21,470 nucleotides of DNA from Magnetococcales bacterium (GCA_015229095.1 JADGCE010000012.1:14215-35684), one strand, 5' to 3'; shown: positions 1 to 9,578, counted from the stretch's first letter. Made by a program: numbers and translations. Notes: a model not told the origin generated them from the letters alone.

Positions 1-1253
1 TGATCGCCATTCTGGACCGCGCCCAGCAGGCCCGTCTGGAAGAGTCCCGTCGCCTGGCTGTGGTGTGCGAGGCCACCCAACCGACCTTTGTAGCCGGTCA
101 ACCGCTGCGGGTTTTGGTGCCGGCCACGCAACACCGAGCCGGCTTTTGGGCCATGGCCAGAGACTATGCCCAGGGATTTGCCCAGGCGGGTTGTGAGGTT
201 CTCTTCTGTCACGAACACCCTCTGGCCGGCGCAGAAAACTGGGAAGTCTTGCCGTTTTCCCATTGGCAGCACGCGCACATCGCCTTCAATCCCCACGTGA
301 TCATGGATGTGAATGCCAACTTTGACTGGCATGCGGGCGGTCTGTTGCGCGCCCATCCTGATACCTTCAAAGTGCTGTGGTTTCAGGATCCGGTACCCAT
401 CGTCATGTCCGGTCAACCCGTCTCCTGGCGAGGGCGGGATCTGATCTATTCCCTGGACAAAGAGTTTGATCAACCCCTGTACCAGAGCGGTGCCCAAAAG
501 GTGCGGCGGGATGGTTTTTGTTACGATGCGCGCATTTTCCACGCGACGGGCACCCCCAGGAAAAACAAGGCGGTTTTGGTGGGAGGGGGCTACAGCACGG
601 TCCTGCATGCCTTTCCCAATGGAGGCCCGTTGCTGGCTGTACTGGAAGAGATGTTTGCCGCCGGAGAGCCCATGACAGAGGCGGCCCTGGACCGGCTCTC
701 CGAGCAATTTTCCTATGACAGGGCGGATATTTTGATTCGCTTGTGGCTGTATGTGGTGCGCAACATGTCGGCGCGATGGTTGTGTGAATTGTCCAGCGAG
801 TTGGAGATGGAGGTGGATATCTACGGCTACCATTGGGAGAGCAACGCCGCTGTACAGCCCTTTTTCCGGGGGCGGTTGCCCTTCGGCTCCCCCGCATTGG
901 CCCAGGTTTACAGCGAGGCACGCTATACCATTGTACCCCACTCTTTCGACCTGCAAAGCATGCGTCTGGTGGAGTCTTCGGCCTGCGGCATCATTCCGGT
1001 GGTCTATGACTGCCGCCACCGGGCAGGCAATCCCCCATGGAACCCGTCCGCGCTCTGGTATCGCACCAAGGAGGAGATGCGCCTCTCCCTGACCCAGGAG
1101 CCCGCAGAGGCCCCGCAACGCATCAGCCAGGGACGCAGCTACACCGAATTCGCCCAACGGGTACTGGCAGACATCCATGCCCAACTGGCGGACGAGGGCA
1201 AGAGCCCACAGATCAATCCGGGGGAGGCCAAACTCCCAGAGAGTCGGCAATAA
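1..1253 (+). CDS. Glycosyltransferase-like protein, 5'-truncated by window edge
   Basis: The reading frame is open from base 3 without a stop, so the gene begins before the window; 416 residues are visible. It aligns along its whole length with the C-terminal half of the protein at 4069-6303, sharing VCEAT, PATQH, NANFDWHAGG, KAVLVGGGYS, YVVRN and RGRLPF. By eye the two are more than half identical. Near the end, RLVESSACGIIPVVYDCR matches the E-x(n)-ACG-x-P signature of GT-B glycosyltransferases of the Glyco_trans_1_2/CgeB-like type. A role in transferring sugar to a surface glycan or protein is inferred. By analogy with the paralog, the missing N-terminus may carry TPR repeats. The 3' end overlaps the convergent SDR gene by 41 bp. 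The family is fairly sure; donor and acceptor are unknown. Confidence 0.7.
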   Translation, partial: IAILDRAQQARLEESRRLAVVCEATQPTFVAGQPLRVLVPATQHRAGFWAMARDYAQGFAQAGCEVLFCHEHPLAGAENWEVLPFSHWQHAHIAFNPHVIMDVNANFDWHAGGLLRAHPDTFKVLWFQDPVPIVMSGQPVSWRGRDLIYSLDKEFDQPLYQSGAQKVRRDGFCYDARIFHATGTPRKNKAVLVGGGYSTVLHAFPNGGPLLAVLEEMFAAGEPMTEAALDRLSEQFSYDRADILIRLWLYVVRNMSARWLCELSSELEMEVDIYGYHWESNAAVQPFFRGRLPFGSPALAQVYSEARYTIVPHSFDLQSMRLVESSACGIIPVVYDCRHRAGNPPWNPSALWYRTKEEMRLSLTQEPAEAPQRISQGRSYTEFAQRVLADIHAQLADEGKSPQINPGEAKLPESRQ

Positions 1254-2136
1254 CCCGACAGCTCTCCTCGACCGTTTGCAGCTGCAAACCGACAGCCCTG
1301 ACAAATTTTCCAGGGTTCATGGAGCAGTCGATGGGGCGCCTCTCCCGGAAAGCCAGGTCGTTGATGCGGCACTGCTGGACGGGAATCTCCGGAATATCGC
1401 CCAACCGACTCCTTAGCGCAGCACACAACATCTGAAACAGATCCACCCGGGAAAACGCGGCAGGACCGCAGAGATGAAACAGGCCAGAGAGATCGTGGGT
1501 GACGGTCGCCAGCAGGCCACGCACCACATCCCCGATCACGATGGGGGAGAGCTTTTGGTCCCAGGCCAACTGCAAGGTGGTCCCCTTCTGCAAGGCCTCC
1601 AGCCATTGGGTAAAGAGCGTCCCATCACCCCGGGTAACGCCGTATACCTTGGGGAGCCGGATGATGACATGATCATGACCGGACTGCTGCAGATGGCGTT
1701 CCACTGCGACTTTTTGTTTGGCATATTCCATCAGCGGGTTGGGGAGATCCTCTTCCGTGTAACTCCCCGTGCGGCCATCGAACACGGTATCACTGGAGAG
1801 AAAAATCGGCTTGATACCCAACGCAAAAAGCTGCTCGATCAGGGCGATGACATGGGTGACGTTGGCACGATAGAAACCCTCTGCATCGCCGGCAAAACCA
1901 TCCACCGGCCCGTTGCTTTTCAAGAGGATCAGGGCATGGGAAAAATCACCCTGATCCTGGAGCAGCGCGGTCAGTGCCATCCGGGCAGGATCGAAAAAAC
2001 GGCCTCCGGGAAAAGGGTTCTGAAAAAATGTGCCCAGGGCCCGGTCCTGACCCACCGCACGCAGCAGTGCGCGACCGATATAGCCGGAACCACCGAAAAC
2101 AAGAACCCTGCCGGGGAGGACGGAACAAACATCCAT
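1213..2136 (-). CDS. NAD(P)-dependent sugar reductase/epimerase, RmlD-like SDR
   Basis: This 307-residue extended SDR has the nucleotide-binding GGSGYIG at residues 15-21. It also has SSDTVFDG at about 114-121, the usual catalytic Ser/Thr strand, and a Y138-AKQ-K142 catalytic pair (YxxxK). Order and length fit dTDP-4-dehydrorhamnose reductase (RmlD) and related nucleotide-sugar reductases. The exact sugar cannot be read from sequence. ATG at 2136 is preferred because GGTGAG lies about 8 bases upstream; a GTG at 2148 is an in-frame alternative. It is the last gene of the leftward set, 35 bp after the transketolase C-subunit, so it probably shares that transcript and supplies a sugar nucleotide to the neighbouring glycosyltransferases. 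Its 3' end overlaps the converging gene on the other strand. Confidence 0.8.
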   Translation of the reverse strand: MDVCSVLPGRVLVFGGSGYIGRALLRAVGQDRALGTFFQNPFPGGRFFDPARMALTALLQDQGDFSHALILLKSNGPVDGFAGDAEGFYRANVTHVIALIEQLFALGIKPIFLSSDTVFDGRTGSYTEEDLPNPLMEYAKQKVAVERHLQQSGHDHVIIRLPKVYGVTRGDGTLFTQWLEALQKGTTLQLAWDQKLSPIVIGDVVRGLLATVTHDLSGLFHLCGPAAFSRVDLFQMLCAALRSRLGDIPEIPVQQCRINDLAFRERRPIDCSMNPGKFVRAVGLQLQTVEESCRVIADSLGVWPPPD

Positions 2137-2171
2137 GACGCAACTCACCGGAAAAAGGTTGTATGGAAAGA

Positions 2172-3098
2172 CTACGATACGTTCCCCTGGCAGCAGGCGA
2201 GCAGGCTTTCCAGCGTGATGCCATGGGCCCGCAACAGATCCTCTTTGGGACCGTACAGGTGAATAAATTCATCCTTGAGCGTGAGGGTGGCAATGGTGGC
2301 GTCGCTGCGGGCATCCCAGGCCAGTTGTTTGACCTGACCACCCAGCGTATGCATGGCAGAGTGCTCCTCTAAAACCACGACGCGCCGGAACCGGGAGAGG
2401 AGTCGGGTAATGCCGGCGGTATCCAGCGGTTTGAGGGTGTGGGCAGAATAGATGGCCACCGATCCCCCCTGCCGGGCTTCGTATTGACGGGCAGCTTCCC
2501 AGGCGAGGGAAAGGATGGGCCCATATCCCAGAATGCAGAGATCGCTGCCATTTTTTATGCAACGCACCTTGCCAAACTGAAAGGGTTCCGGAGCCTCCTC
2601 CGTCAGCACGGGCTCTCCCGCCTTGCCCAGACGCAGGTAGACGGGACCATTCAGCGTCATGCAGGCCCAGACAGCCGCCTCCAACTCCTTGGGGTCACAG
2701 GGGGCCAGGACGGACATGTTGGGCAACGACGACATGACAGCCACATCCTCAAAGGCGTTGTGGGTGCCACCCAGGGTGGAGTAGGTGACCCCCGCCCCGG
2801 TGCCCACCAGCACCACAGGCAGATTCTGGTAACACAACTCCACGCGAATCTGTTCAAAAGGGCGATAGATGGTGAACGGGGCGATGGTATAGGCAAAGGG
2901 TCGACAGCCCCGCATGGCCATGCCCGCACACAGGGAGATCATGCTCTGCTCGGAGACCCCCACATTCAAAAAACGCTCCGCAAACTCGGCCCGGAACGGC
3001 CCCATGCTGATGGCCGGGGAGATATCCGCAACCACGATGAAGACTTTGGGGACGGCCTTGGCCACCGCGTGCAGTACTCGGGAAAAGGTATCTCTCAT
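2172..3098 (-). CDS. Transketolase, C-terminal subunit (Pyr and C-terminal domains)
   Basis: This is the C-terminal half of a split transketolase, 308 residues. It begins MRDTFSRVLHAV and contains RFLNVGVSEQSMIS at about 42-55, where Glu50 is the TPP-activating glutamate of the pyrimidine-binding domain. The phosphate-site and C-terminal domain pattern follows (GTGAGVTYSTLGGTHN, then APCDPKEL). The start is ATG at 3098, 10 bp after the stop of the N-subunit, with AGAGG upstream. The open frame extends further upstream but runs through the N-subunit in another frame and is not coding. Split transketolases are common, both in central metabolism and in polysaccharide clusters where they make unusual sugars. 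Linkage to glycosyltransferases and an SDR favours the latter. The partner is the product of 3109-3933. Confidence 0.88.
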   Translation of the reverse strand: MRDTFSRVLHAVAKAVPKVFIVVADISPAISMGPFRAEFAERFLNVGVSEQSMISLCAGMAMRGCRPFAYTIAPFTIYRPFEQIRVELCYQNLPVVLVGTGAGVTYSTLGGTHNAFEDVAVMSSLPNMSVLAPCDPKELEAAVWACMTLNGPVYLRLGKAGEPVLTEEAPEPFQFGKVRCIKNGSDLCILGYGPILSLAWEAARQYEARQGGSVAIYSAHTLKPLDTAGITRLLSRFRRVVVLEEHSAMHTLGGQVKQLAWDARSDATIATLTLKDEFIHLYGPKEDLLRAHGITLESLLACCQGNVS

Positions 3099-3108
3099 GG
3101 TGCCTCTG

Positions 3109-3933
3109 CTACTCCCGATCCGCCAATTCCAGCATGGCCTGTTGGTATTCCTCTGCATTGGGCGAACGATAGTGCCACATGAGCTGGTTTTCCATGTAGC
3201 TGACCCCTTTGCCCTTGGTGGTATTGCAGACAACGAAAAAGGGTGCCTCTCCCGAACGGGTGGAGACGGCCTCGAAGATGGCTGCCTGATCGTGACCATC
3301 CACCACCGCCACCTCCCAGCCAAAGCTGACCAGCTTGTCCTTGATGGGGTACAAGTTGGGATGGGTTTCAGAGGTGAAGCCCATGGATTGAAGATTGTTG
3401 GAGTCCACGAAGGCGACCAGGGTGTTCAACCGCAAGGCCGGGGCCTGCAACACCATCTCCCAGACCGACCCCTCCTGAAGCTCTCCATCGCTCATGACGA
3501 CATAGGTCACACGATCTTCGCGGAACACCTTGTCGTGCAGGGCCATCCCTCCTCCCATGCCCAGGCCGTGCCCCAGGGAACCAGTGGAAGCCTCAATGCC
3601 AGGCAGGCCGCGATCCGGGTGCGTTCCCAGGCGTCCACTGGGCAGGCAATAGCGGTCCAGATCCTCCGGATTGAGAATTTTCAACTCTTCCAGGACGGCA
3701 TACTGGGCGATGGCACCGTGTCCTTTGGAGAGGATGAAGGTATCCCGGAAACGGCCATCCTCTGCGCGCCGCATCAGGCCATGGTAGAGGGTATCCACCA
3801 CCTCCAGACAGGAGAAGGAGCCGCCGATGTGCAACGCCGTCAAATTGCGGGCAATACCCAGGATTCTCCTGCGCATCCGCCGACAGCGGGCCTGGGAGGC
3901 CGACAGGTCAAACCGGTTGGGGATGGGGTTCAT
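3109..3933 (-). CDS. Transketolase, N-terminal subunit (TPP pyrophosphate domain)
   Basis: The 274-residue N-terminal half of a split transketolase binds the diphosphate of thiamine pyrophosphate through Mg2+. Visible motifs are SKGHG (69-73), GSLGHGLGMGGGMA (118-131) and the metal/TPP motif SDGELQEG (148-155), followed by N180 in VDSNNLQ. The usual GDGE reads SDGE here, but the Asp and Glu are kept. ATG at 3933 is chosen because CGGAG lies just upstream; the longer frame needs a TTG at 3969. The C-subunit follows after 10 bp, so the pair is surely co-translated. About 135 bp separates it from the upstream TPR-glycosyltransferase gene on the same strand. Together the subunits transfer two-carbon ketol units between sugar phosphates. 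The specific substrate is unknown. Confidence 0.9.
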   Translation of the reverse strand: MNPIPNRFDLSASQARCRRMRRRILGIARNLTALHIGGSFSCLEVVDTLYHGLMRRAEDGRFRDTFILSKGHGAIAQYAVLEELKILNPEDLDRYCLPSGRLGTHPDRGLPGIEASTGSLGHGLGMGGGMALHDKVFREDRVTYVVMSDGELQEGSVWEMVLQAPALRLNTLVAFVDSNNLQSMGFTSETHPNLYPIKDKLVSFGWEVAVVDGHDQAAIFEAVSTRSGEAPFFVVCNTTKGKGVSYMENQLMWHYRSPNAEEYQQAMLELADRE

Positions 3934-4068
3934 GGGACTCCGATGCACTCCGGGCAGAGGGGAGAACAAAAACGGTCAGAACAAGACGCAACACCTTTCG
4001 CAGGCTACCAAGGTGCGCTTGGCATGTCAAGGTGCCCGCACGCTTCTCCGGCAAGCACCCGGCAGGCT

Positions 4069-6303
4069 TCAGATCCCGGCCAACTCGGCATAGAGATCCG
4101 CCACAACCCGTTTGGCAAAGTCCGTAAAGGTACGCCCCTGGCAGATATGACGGGGCGATTCGGGAGGATGTTGCGTCAGCGCGGCACGCATATCCTCTTT
4201 GGTGCGGTACCATAGATGGTTGTTATCATAGTGCGGCTTGGCCGCCATGTAGCGACAGTCATAAGAGATGGGGATAGCCCCACAGGCGGCGGTCTCCACC
4301 AACCGTGCCGTGTGCAGAAAGTCCGGTTGCGGCGACAGGACATAGAGTGCCTCGTTGTACACCTGGACCAGCGCATCCGAGGCAAAGGGCAAACGGCCCC
4401 GGAGAAAGGGTTGCACCGCCTCGTTGCCCTCCCAACTGTACCCATAAATATCCACTTCGATATCCATCTCGCGGGAGAGCTCACACAACCAGCGGGCCGA
4501 CACGTTGCGCACCACATAGGTCCACAATCCATGCAGAAAATCCGACCTTTTACGGGAAAAACGGCGGCACAACTGCTCCAACACCTCCTCCGTCAGGGGT
4601 TCTCCGGCGCAAAACATCCCTTCCAGAAAGCGGATCTCCTGCTGGCTGTTGGCAAAGACGCCCAACATGTTACTGTAGCCGCCCCCCACCAGGACGGCCT
4701 TTCTTTTTCTCGGCACCCCCAATTCCCGGAAAATCTCCTCGTCATAACAAAAAGCGTCTCGACGAATCTTGGTGGCGCCCGTCTGGTAAAGGTGGCGATC
4801 CAGGTAGGTCGTATAGTAGATCAGATCCCGCTTCCGCCAGGGGATGGGCTGCCCGGAGACGATGGAAGGGATGGGATCCTGGAACCACAAGGCCTTGAAG
4901 GTATCGGGATGGGTGCGCAACATGCCACCGGCATGCCAGTCAAAATTGGCGTTGATGTCGAAGATCACATGGGGATTGAAGCGGATCTGCTCCCGCTGCC
5001 AACGGGAAAAGCCCAACACCTCCCACTCCTCCGATCCTGGCCGTTTGGATTCGTGGAAAAAGAGCACCTGACAACCGGCCTTGGCAAACCCCCGCGCATA
5101 GTCGCGGGCCAGGGTCCAAAAACCGGGTCGGTGTTGTGTGGCTGGCACAAAAACCCGCAAGGGCTGACCTGGGATAAACTCAGGCCGGGTGGCTTCACAA
5201 ACCGCCGCCAACCGATACACATCCCGCGCCCTGGCCTTATGGAGATTTTCCAGGGCGACAAGCAAACGTTCCGCAGCGGCACACTGCTCCGCCACGCCGG
5301 GGTCAAAATCAATATCCTCCGGCAACCGGCGGTTGGCCGAATAAAAAAACTGCCCGGCCTCCATCGGATCCGCAGGTATGCAGACCAGTTGGGCAGGCGC
5401 ATCGGCAAAAGGTTCACCCGCGTGGTAGCAGACGTGGGGGGTACCCTGGAGAACGACCGACCGCGCCTTTTCCCGATCGGCAAAAAAGGTATCCGTCGAT
5501 GGCAGCGCGTGGGGATCGTAGGGGGTATTGGAATGATATGACGCCATCCTCTGGTGATAGTTGGAGAGGTGTCGGGTGCCCCAGGGATACACGGTGCCAT
5601 GATTGACCACGGAGCGAAAGGCAACGGCGAGCAGGGAGTGGGCTGGCGCACATCGGGGATCCAGGGAGATGGCTCTCGACAACTCCCCAATCGCCTCCAC
5701 GGTCCTGCCTTGCTGCACAAAAACCTGGCCGATCTGGCAGAGCAGATCCACACGATCAGCCTGCAGGGCGCGGGCCTTCTGGAACTGTTCCAAAGCACCC
5801 CCCAGATCGCCCCGTTTTGCCAACAGGGCACCCAGTACCAGCAACGCATCGAAATGGTCGGGGTGGAGCGCGAGCACCTGGCGAATCCGTTGGATGTATT
5901 GCCCTTCGTCATCGGGTGGGGTGGCATGGTGCGGATCCTGGCCGCCGCCGGTGGTGGCGGCACCCTGGTGCATCGGGCTGGCGGTTGTCGTCTGCTTCGG
6001 TTGCACAGGCTCCGGGGGGGCAGCAACTGTGGCCTCTCTGTGCTGCTGCCGGAGCTCTATTCTGCGCAGATTGATCAACAGAGCCGGGTGGCCCGGCACG
6101 ATCTGCAGGGCACGGCGAATATGCGCGATGGCCTGGTCAAAATCGCCCCGCTGCACACAGAGGAGACTGGCCTGATGCAGCAGTTCCGGGTTGTTTGGGT
6201 CAGAGCGCAACCTCTCCTCGGACTCGGCCCGCAGCTTTTCAAGTTCCGCATCGGAGGGTGTCGGTGTTGTTGCAGGAGCATCGTCTTGTGTCGCCATGGC
6301 CAT
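4069..6303 (-). CDS. TPR-repeat protein with C-terminal glycosyltransferase-like domain
   Basis: This soluble protein has 744 residues if started at ATG 6303 (ATG 6297 and GTG 6339 are alternatives). Residues about 25-90 hold roughly two TPR helical pairs. A Pro/Thr/Gly-rich linker spans about 93-132. Further TPR units cover about 135-228, with the usual small-residue/Ala-Leu pattern. From about 235 the sequence is unlike TPR, and from about 365 it matches the gene at 1-1253, including NANFDWHAGG, KAVLVGGGYS and RLVETAACGAIPISYDCR, a GT-B (Glyco_trans_1_2-like) signature. No signal peptide or membrane segment is seen. TPR-GT fusions often glycosylate proteins or extend surface glycans, with the TPR part binding the acceptor; that role is inferred. 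It sits 44 bp after trkH and upstream of the transketolase genes on the same strand. Confidence 0.78.
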   Translation of the reverse strand: MAMATQDDAPATTPTPSDAELEKLRAESEERLRSDPNNPELLHQASLLCVQRGDFDQAIAHIRRALQIVPGHPALLINLRRIELRQQHREATVAAPPEPVQPKQTTTASPMHQGAATTGGGQDPHHATPPDDEGQYIQRIRQVLALHPDHFDALLVLGALLAKRGDLGGALEQFQKARALQADRVDLLCQIGQVFVQQGRTVEAIGELSRAISLDPRCAPAHSLLAVAFRSVVNHGTVYPWGTRHLSNYHQRMASYHSNTPYDPHALPSTDTFFADREKARSVVLQGTPHVCYHAGEPFADAPAQLVCIPADPMEAGQFFYSANRRLPEDIDFDPGVAEQCAAAERLLVALENLHKARARDVYRLAAVCEATRPEFIPGQPLRVFVPATQHRPGFWTLARDYARGFAKAGCQVLFFHESKRPGSEEWEVLGFSRWQREQIRFNPHVIFDINANFDWHAGGMLRTHPDTFKALWFQDPIPSIVSGQPIPWRKRDLIYYTTYLDRHLYQTGATKIRRDAFCYDEEIFRELGVPRKRKAVLVGGGYSNMLGVFANSQQEIRFLEGMFCAGEPLTEEVLEQLCRRFSRKRSDFLHGLWTYVVRNVSARWLCELSREMDIEVDIYGYSWEGNEAVQPFLRGRLPFASDALVQVYNEALYVLSPQPDFLHTARLVETAACGAIPISYDCRYMAAKPHYDNNHLWYRTKEDMRAALTQHPPESPRHICQGRTFTDFAKRVVADLYAELAGI

Positions 6304-6346
6304 ACCGTACCCGTTTTTTGGATATTGGTCCGAACCCACCCCCCTG

Positions 6347-7783
6347 TCAGGTCCGCCAAAATTTATGAGAAAAGAGCAGAAGAATGGTGAATATCTCCAG
6401 ACGACCGACGATCATCATGGAGGCCAGTATGATCTTGCCGAGGTTCGGAACATGGGCAAAATTGTCCATGGCCCCCACGGTATTGAATCCGGGCCCCACA
6501 TTGGCCCAGGCCGTCAGCGAGGCCCCCATGGCCGACAGCAGATCCATATCCATGGCATGGAGCAGCAGACCACCAAACAGGATATATCCCAGGGAGAGAA
6601 TGAAGGTGGCCACCCCGTTCTCCAGGATCTCACGGGAAATGGGGTGCCGGTCCATTTTGGAAATGGCCACCTGATAAGGCTGCAGCAAGCGGGTGGTGAC
6701 GGCGGGAATGGTTTTGAGAAGGAGGATCACCCGCACCACCTTGATGCCACCGCCGGTCGAGCCGGACATGCCGCCAATCACCATCAGCAACCCCATCAGC
6801 AACTGCAGGACGGCGGGCCATTTTTCCCAATCGGTACTGACAAAACCGGTCGTGGTCATGATGGAAACCACCTGGAACAGGGAGTGGCGGATGGTCTCTT
6901 CCAGGGACCAATTTTCCGAGCGGAGCAACACCAGCACACAGTATGTGGTAAATCCGCAGATGATGATCACATACCCGATAAACTCCTCATAGGTCAGGGC
7001 CTTCCAGTCCCTGTGGACCAGCAGTCGGTAGTGGATCAAAAAATTGGCCCCCCCCAAAAACATGATCAGGATGGCCCACCACTGCGCGGCAGGTGAAAAA
7101 TAGGCCATACTGAGGTTTTTGGTGGAAAATCCGCCCGTGGCGATGGCCGCGAACGAGTGATTGACCGCATCCAGCAGCGACATGCCGAACAGGACAAACC
7201 CGCCCACACCGACCAGGGTGATCAGTGTGTAGACCCCCCACAGGGCACGCGCGGTGGAGATCAGGCGCGGGGTCATGCGATCCTTGGTGGGGCCAGGCAC
7301 CTCGGCCTTCATCAACTGGGTGCCACCGGCGCCGAGCAGGGGAAGAATGGCAATCATCATCAACACCATACCCATGCCGCCCAGCCAATGGGTGCAGCTG
7401 CGCCACAACAGGATGCTTTGTGGCCAGATTTCAATGTCGGTCATGGTGGTTGAGCCGGTGGTGGTAAAACCGGAAGCCGCCTCAAAGAAGGCGGACGGCA
7501 GATCCAGGCCACCGTGCAGCACATAGGGCAGGCCGCCAAAAAAGGCGACCAGAAACCATCCCAGACTGGTCACCAGAAAGCCATCCCTGGGGGTCATGGT
7601 GGTATTCGCCCGGCGGCTTGCCAATACACCGACAAGGCAGGTGGTCCCCGAACAGAGGATGGATTGCACCAGCGGGGTGGGATCCTCACCCAAACCCAGG
7701 GCCAGCAGGACGGGAAAACATTGGAAAACCGCGACAAGACCGATCAGCAGGCTCAACATGCGCAAGTCGAATAAAATGTTCAT
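6347..7783 (-). CDS. trkH: Trk potassium uptake system, membrane subunit TrkH
   Basis: This 478-residue polytopic inner-membrane protein forms the K+ translocating subunit of the Trk system. Four pore-loop selectivity segments are visible, each centred on a conserved Gly: GFTTTGST (105-112), AIATGGFST (213-221), IMTTTGFVS (308-316) and ANVGPGFN (427-434). The glycine-rich GGMSGSTGGGIKVVR (337-351) between the third and fourth repeats is typical of TrkH. Length is normal for the family. ATG 7783 overlaps the trkA stop as ATGA, a strong sign of translational coupling and of one K+ uptake unit with TrkA. The downstream TPR-glycosyltransferase gene starts about 44 bp later and may be read through, but no functional link is evident. 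Confidence 0.95.
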   Translation of the reverse strand: MNILFDLRMLSLLIGLVAVFQCFPVLLALGLGEDPTPLVQSILCSGTTCLVGVLASRRANTTMTPRDGFLVTSLGWFLVAFFGGLPYVLHGGLDLPSAFFEAASGFTTTGSTTMTDIEIWPQSILLWRSCTHWLGGMGMVLMMIAILPLLGAGGTQLMKAEVPGPTKDRMTPRLISTARALWGVYTLITLVGVGGFVLFGMSLLDAVNHSFAAIATGGFSTKNLSMAYFSPAAQWWAILIMFLGGANFLIHYRLLVHRDWKALTYEEFIGYVIIICGFTTYCVLVLLRSENWSLEETIRHSLFQVVSIMTTTGFVSTDWEKWPAVLQLLMGLLMVIGGMSGSTGGGIKVVRVILLLKTIPAVTTRLLQPYQVAISKMDRHPISREILENGVATFILSLGYILFGGLLLHAMDMDLLSAMGASLTAWANVGPGFNTVGAMDNFAHVPNLGKIILASMMIVGRLEIFTILLLFSHKFWRT

Positions 7784-9129
7784 GCAGCGGCACTCAACAC
7801 GGCATCGATTTTATGAAAATGGCCTGCGGTGGTGATGATCAGGATATGATCCCCCGCTCCGAGCACAAAACCGCCGGTGGGCACGACCATCTTTCCCTCG
7901 CGCACGACGGCTGCCACAATCAACGGCTTCGGCAGACCCAAAGCCTGGATGGCCATACCCGCGATGCGGGAGTTGGCCTGCACTTCCACGAACACGGCAT
8001 CCAGTTGACCGTTCAGGGCGGTGGCGGCATCGATCACCTTGCCGGTACTGAGAAACCGCATGATTTTGCCCACAGCGGCCAGTTTGGGACTGACCACCGC
8101 ATCAATGCCCAACTTGGGAGCCAGGCTCAGATAGGCCTGATTGTCCATCAAAGCGATGGTGCGTTTGGCCCCACTTTGCCGCGCCAACAGACAGAGGACC
8201 AGATTGACCTCCTGTTGACCAGTCATCCCGATCAGGGTAGAGGCACGGCAGGCCATGTTCCGGATGGTCTCCGGGTCGGTAGCGTCGCAGTGGATGACAT
8301 CCGTGTTGTCCAACTGCTCCGCCAACTCCTGGCAGCGGCTCAGGGATTTTTCCAGGATGACCACCGGAATGCCCCGCCGTTCCACCTCCCTGGCAACCTG
8401 CTCCCCTTTCCAACCACCCCCGGCGATGACAATCTTGCGGTGCCGCACAGGGGTACGCCCCAGAACGGGCAATATTTTTTCAAAACCGGCCTTGGCCTCC
8501 GTGGAGATCAGCACGCGGTCGGTCGCCTGCAGGACGGTCTTGCCGGTGGGAATCACCACCTCCCCCCCTTTGTCGACCGCCACGACCAGGGCACCGGTTT
8601 TCGCCAGCCCACTCTCTTGCAGAGAGCGTCCCAGCAGCACACTGTCGCTACCCATCTGGAAACCGGCAATGCGGACCAGACCATGCTTGAATGGCACCAC
8701 CTCAAAGGCCTGATCCACCTGCAGCAGATCGAGCACCATCTCCACAGCCGCATATTCGGGGCTGAACACCATGGCGCCACCAAGGGTCATACCCTTGGAA
8801 AGGATAGGATTATTCAGAAACTGCTGCTTGCGCACGCGGGCAATAATCTTGGCAGAAGGGTTGTAGGCCTGTGCCATCAGGGTGCTGATGATGTTGCTTT
8901 CGTCCGAGTCGGTCACGGCCAGTACCAGATCCGCCTCGGCCAGACCCGCCTCCTGCAACAGTGTACCATCGGCGGAATCGCCCAGCATGACCTGCACATC
9001 CATGCTTTCCTGCACCTGTTTGGCCAGCGCAGCCTCGTTGGTAATCACCACAACACTGTGACCATCCTCCGACAGCTTTTTGGCCAGCGTCGTGCCGACC
9101 ACACCCGCACCGATAATGATAATTTTCAT
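7780..9129 (-). CDS. trkA: Trk potassium uptake system, NAD(H)-binding regulatory subunit TrkA
   Basis: This 449-residue cytoplasmic protein gates TrkH through nucleotide binding. It is a tandem of two RCK modules. The first Rossmann fold starts MKIIIIGAGVVGTT (GxGxxG at 7-12) with LGDSADGTLL and ADLVLAVTDSDE. The second starts KIVIAGGGWKGEQVA near residue 232 with VIHCDATDPE. Each is followed by an RCK_C region (ALVVAVDKGGEVVIPTG; LIVAAVVREGKMVVPTGG). Length matches TrkA. ATG 9129 is preferred because it opens exactly at the Rossmann strand; the frame stays open for about 100 codons upstream but that extension has no family resemblance. The Shine-Dalgarno is weak. It is first in the trkA-trkH pair, reading away from the divergent leuA leader. 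Confidence 0.95.
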   Translation of the reverse strand: MKIIIIGAGVVGTTLAKKLSEDGHSVVVITNEAALAKQVQESMDVQVMLGDSADGTLLQEAGLAEADLVLAVTDSDESNIISTLMAQAYNPSAKIIARVRKQQFLNNPILSKGMTLGGAMVFSPEYAAVEMVLDLLQVDQAFEVVPFKHGLVRIAGFQMGSDSVLLGRSLQESGLAKTGALVVAVDKGGEVVIPTGKTVLQATDRVLISTEAKAGFEKILPVLGRTPVRHRKIVIAGGGWKGEQVAREVERRGIPVVILEKSLSRCQELAEQLDNTDVIHCDATDPETIRNMACRASTLIGMTGQQEVNLVLCLLARQSGAKRTIALMDNQAYLSLAPKLGIDAVVSPKLAAVGKIMRFLSTGKVIDAATALNGQLDAVFVEVQANSRIAGMAIQALGLPKPLIVAAVVREGKMVVPTGGFVLGAGDHILIITTAGHFHKIDAVLSAAA

Positions 9130-9578
9130 GACACGATGGCACCGTGATAGAATGTTGGATGCGTGATACGCGGTACCGGACGCAGCAGCACCGATACACA
9201 GAGGGGGCTCAACCGCCAGGAGAATCCCCCACGCAACAGCGAACAGGGAAACGCTTTTATCGTAAAGAAACTTTTCTATTGCTGCCTGGGAAACCCGTAC
9301 ACCACAGATATCGCGTTGCATGCGACGGTCCGGGACGGCGTGGCCTGGGCGGCAAGAGTAACAAATCCAGCGGCAGACGCAAGGCTTGGCATTGCATGGC
9401 GTGGTGGATGACCGAAGCGGCGATCCAACGTAACTTCTGCTGCCCACGACTCCCCGGCAACGCTCCGTTCAGACTCCAAGGCCAGGTTGGAGCAAAACAG
9501 AAACGTGACCCAGCTCCCCTGCCAGATCCGGCTGTTTTGTGCTTGACATGCCCATGTATGCTGCGCCAGAATGGTCCC
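9130..9578. other. Intergenic region between trkA and the leu leader
   Basis: These roughly 450 bases separate divergently transcribed trkA and leuA. No frame here has family-like content with a convincing ribosome site. The region must hold the promoters for both directions. On the + strand a perfect -35-like TTGACA sits at 9543-9548, but no good -10 lies 16-18 bases later, so the leu promoter is not assigned with confidence. No tRNA cloverleaf or hairpin with a U tract was found. Confidence 0.5.

Noticed and set aside
1474..5541. Long + strand open frames (about 1474-2262, 2914-4215, 4216-5541)
   Set aside because: They are antisense to strongly recognisable minus-strand genes and their products match no family; they are by-products of high G+C.
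9130..9447. About 100 extra codons upstream of trkA in the same frame
   Set aside because: TrkA proteins begin at the Rossmann strand, exactly at ATG 9129; the extension has no family resemblance and no ribosome site.
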